DNA from: Pseudomonadota bacterium
Lineage (GTDB): Bacteria; Pseudomonadota; Gammaproteobacteria; Burkholderiales; Burkholderiaceae_F
Direction: 5' to 3'
Length of the DNA: 7,948 nucleotides
Assembly (NCBI GenBank): GCA_021823635.1
Contig: JAKANT010000057.1
Span: forward strand, 1-7,948
Numbering within the stretch: the first letter of the stretch is position 1; the number at the start of each line of letters is the position of its first letter. Positions 6,562 through 7,948 of the stretch are shown here, in pieces. Under the pieces are notes generated by a model. It was not told the origin of the DNA and searched no databases. It was given only the letters and a program-made list of their open reading frames with translations. The position numbers and the translations under genes are program-made.

Positions 6562-6589
6562 GTCCGTCGCGCTCTTTCGCGCCGACCGA
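6559..6589 (+). other. Second stem-loop in the WS/DGAT downstream gap
   Basis: TCGGTC (6559-6564) pairs perfectly with GACCGA (6584-6589), and inside it CGCG (6568-6571) pairs with CGCG (6578-6581) around the loop CTCTTT. It directly overlaps the end of the preceding hairpin, so the two could be alternative folds. No T-run follows. Function unknown; it lies 50 bases before the next gene and could be 5' leader structure or part of the terminator. Confidence 0.3.
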
Positions 6590-6625
6590 TTCGGCGCTAG
6601 GTTAGGCGGCATCGTTCGATCTGCC

Positions 6626-6633
6626 GAGGAGGT
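6626..6633 (+). promoter_or_regulatory. Strong ribosome binding site of the binding-protein/rhodanese gene
   Basis: GAGGAGGT is a near-complete anti-16S match five bases before ATG 6639, fixing this start ahead of the signal peptide. Confidence 0.7.
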
Positions 6634-6638
6634 GCAGC

Positions 6639-7796
6639 ATGTGCGGATCGATTCTTCGGCGCGGGGTGTCGGCGTGCGCGCTGGCCCTTGCCGCCGCTGC
6701 CGTGCACGCGCAATCCACCTATCGGGTCCTGGTGGCGATGGACCCCGCCGACGAAGGCAGCCAGTTGTTGCCGATCATGGTCGCGAACACCCCGTTGCCC
6801 CGTCTTGCCGGCGCGCCCGTGACCGTGATTCCGCTGCGCGATCTGCGCGACGCGATGCGTGCCACCCGCACGGGAGAGAACGACGCGGTCATCGGACCGG
6901 CGCACGTCGTCGCCTCCGCGCTCGCGCACGGCTACGAGCTGGTCGCCGCCAGCGGAGGCGAAGAACGTTACGTGCTGGTGGCCAGCGGTGGCGTCAGGAG
7001 CGTACCGGACCTGAAAGGCAAGAGCGCGTACTTTCCGCACGAGGATTCGCTGCGAACGTACGTGGGGCGCGGCCTGCTGAACCAGGGCGGTCTTTCGGTG
7101 CGCGCACTCAAAGTGAGCTATCAGAGCAGCAGCATCGCCGGGCTGATGTCGCTCGGCGCCGGCCGCTTCGACCTGACCGTGGCGCTCGAGCGCGAATGGA
7201 ACGAATGGTCTGCCGCACATAAGTCGGCGGCGCAGGTGGTCGCCGCCTCGCGTCCGCTGCCGGCCGGATTCGGCGTCGCGGTGCGCCGCGATACGTCGCC
7301 GGCGCTGAAGAAAGCGGTCGTGCAGTGGATCACGACCACGGAAAACGCACTGCCCGGGGTGCAGCGTTTCCGCGCCACGAGCGACCCGGCGCCGTACGAA
7401 TACGTCGCCAGCCTGGGCATCTTCACGCCCGAGTCGCTGGCCGGCGTCAAACGCGTCAGCGCGCGCGAAGCGCTGGAGCTGGCCGGCCGCGGCGCCAAGC
7501 TGGTCGACGTGCGCACCGAGCGCGAATACAAGGCGCGGCGCGCCCGCGGTGCGCTGCTGATTCCGTACGGCGAGAAGAGCCTGAAGGAGCCGGATTTCGA
7601 CGCCAGCGTGGACTCGTTCGCCGGGCTCGACAAGTTGGCCAAGAACGAGGCGGTCGTTTTTCTGTGCAACGGCCCGGAATGCTGGAAGTCGTACAAGGCT
7701 TCGAAATGGGCGCGCGCCGCCGGTTACACGAACGTTTACTGGCTGCGCGGCGGCATGCCGGAGTGGCTCGCGGCCGGACTGCCGACAGAGCCGTGA
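6639..7796 (+). CDS. Exported PhnD-like substrate-binding protein fused to a C-terminal rhodanese domain
   Basis: Protein of 385 residues, likely periplasmic. Residues 1-24 form a Sec signal peptide (basic SILRR, an Ala/Leu core, VHA|QS cleavage). Residues ~28-250 resemble the phosphate/phosphonate (PhnD) type II periplasmic binding fold: the YRVLVAMDP first strand, DAVIGPAHVVA, YVLVASGGVRSVPDLKGKSAYFP and AVRRDTSPALKKAV are typical landmarks. Residues ~270-385 are a rhodanese domain: KLVDVRTEREYKARRARGA with Asp290, then AVVFLCNGPECWKS, and the closing WLRGGMPEWLAAGLP. The expected active-site Cys is Cys343; its loop to Ser is about two residues longer than the common CxxGxRS form and contains a second Cys348 followed by Trp. 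Rhodaneses carry sulfane sulfur on that Cys; what the fused binding domain recognises is unknown. No permease or ATPase is nearby, so it may not serve transport. It has its own strong ribosome binding site and appears monocistronic. Confidence 0.85.
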   Translation: MCGSILRRGVSACALALAAAAVHAQSTYRVLVAMDPADEGSQLLPIMVANTPLPRLAGAPVTVIPLRDLRDAMRATRTGENDAVIGPAHVVASALAHGYELVAASGGEERYVLVASGGVRSVPDLKGKSAYFPHEDSLRTYVGRGLLNQGGLSVRALKVSYQSSSIAGLMSLGAGRFDLTVALEREWNEWSAAHKSAAQVVAASRPLPAGFGVAVRRDTSPALKKAVVQWITTTENALPGVQRFRATSDPAPYEYVASLGIFTPESLAGVKRVSAREALELAGRGAKLVDVRTEREYKARRARGALLIPYGEKSLKEPDFDASVDSFAGLDKLAKNEAVVFLCNGPECWKSYKASKWARAAGYTNVYWLRGGMPEWLAAGLPTEP

Positions 7797-7855
7797 GCGG
7801 GCCGCGACCGCGCTTTGGCGTGCAGCCAATGCGTGTTTAGGGCGTCGCCGTATCG

Positions 7856-7948
7856 ATGACGACCGCGTCGGAGGTACTCGAATTCTGGTTCGGCGCGCCC
7901 GGCACGCCGGAGCACGGCACGGTGCGCGATTTCTGGTTCCGCAAGTCG
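7856..7948 (+). CDS. DUF924 family protein, 5' part (3' end outside window)
   Basis: The first 31 codons are visible and the frame remains open at the window edge. The opening MTTASEVLEFWFG, a short Gly/Pro-containing linker, and VRDFWFRKS match the start of DUF924 proteins, which open with a VLxFWFG block and then a WF-[RK]-K block; the family has a predicted alpha-helical, TPR-like fold and no established function. There is no strong Shine-Dalgarno before ATG 7856. It starts 59 bases after the preceding stop on the same strand, so cotranscription is possible but not shown. Confidence 0.7.
   Translation, partial: MTTASEVLEFWFGAPGTPEHGTVRDFWFRKS

Noticed and set aside
6666..6677. VSAC at residues 10-13 of the binding-protein/rhodanese fusion as a lipobox
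   Set aside because: The hydrophobic core of the signal peptide follows rather than precedes this Cys, so lipoprotein processing there is implausible; VHA|QS fits ordinary signal peptidase cleavage.
6597..7829. 410-codon minus-strand open frame opposite the binding-protein/rhodanese gene
   Set aside because: The plus strand has a signal peptide, strong ribosome binding site and two recognised domains; the minus frame is Arg/Gln/His-rich with no recognisable family, typical of the mirror frame of a GC-rich gene.
7815..7829. TTGGC/GCCAA inverted repeat as terminator of the fusion gene
   Set aside because: Only five base pairs and no T-run; too weak to support a terminator call.
1..7948. CRISPR array, tRNA, rRNA, insertion sequence or attachment site
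   Set aside because: No spaced direct repeats, no tRNA-like cloverleaf with a recognisable T-loop, no transposase or integrase motif, and gene spacing leaves no room for these.

Overview
The window is a strongly GC-rich stretch of bacterial chromosome with G or C at most third codon positions. Protein sequence styles (PncB, GRHPR-type dehydrogenase, a PHA-system small protein, a bacterial ACBP, a WS/DGAT acyltransferase, DUF924) and the TAGAAT/TATCAT-like -10 elements point to a betaproteobacterium, probably Burkholderiales or a relative. That placement is inference from familiarity, not a search. Coding density is very high: no gene-free stretch reaches 300 bases, and I see no tRNA, rRNA, insertion sequence, CRISPR array or phage gene.

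Left part (1-4489, all plus strand): the 3' end of pncB (NAD salvage) is followed by a compact likely operon of four genes. These are a PLP-dependent class I aminotransferase (527-1741), a multi-spanning NhaD/CitMHS-like ion or organic-anion transporter (1738-3150, GTGA overlap with the previous stop), a GRHPR-type 2-hydroxyacid (D-glycerate) dehydrogenase (3147-4136, ATGA overlap), and a small polyhydroxyalkanoate-system protein (4154-4489, good ribosome binding site). The aminotransferase and dehydrogenase could form an amino acid -> 2-oxoacid -> 2-hydroxyacid route with the transporter between them, but the substrates are not readable from the sequence.

Middle part (4490-6512): an acyl-CoA-binding protein on the minus strand converges on the PHA gene and diverges, across only 64 bases, from a wax ester synthase/diacylglycerol acyltransferase. 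ACBP carries acyl-CoA and WS/DGAT consumes it, so with the PHA-granule-type gene this reads as a carbon-storage neighbourhood (PHA plus neutral lipid). The divergent gap holds a near-palindromic CTATCATAG that could give a -10 element in both directions. The WS/DGAT has an extra basic Ala/Pro/Arg tail.

Right part (6513-7948): a structured 126-base gap with two tandem hairpins is followed by an exported two-domain protein, a PhnD-like periplasmic binding domain fused to a C-terminal rhodanese domain with an extended Cys loop (CNGPECWKS). No ABC permease or ATPase is in view. This fusion is the least ordinary gene here. The window ends in the first 31 codons of a DUF924 protein.

I found no clear previously undescribed system. 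The best candidates for a second look are the binding-protein/rhodanese fusion, the ACBP-WS/DGAT divergent pair with its tail and shared promoter element, and the aminotransferase-transporter-dehydrogenase operon.
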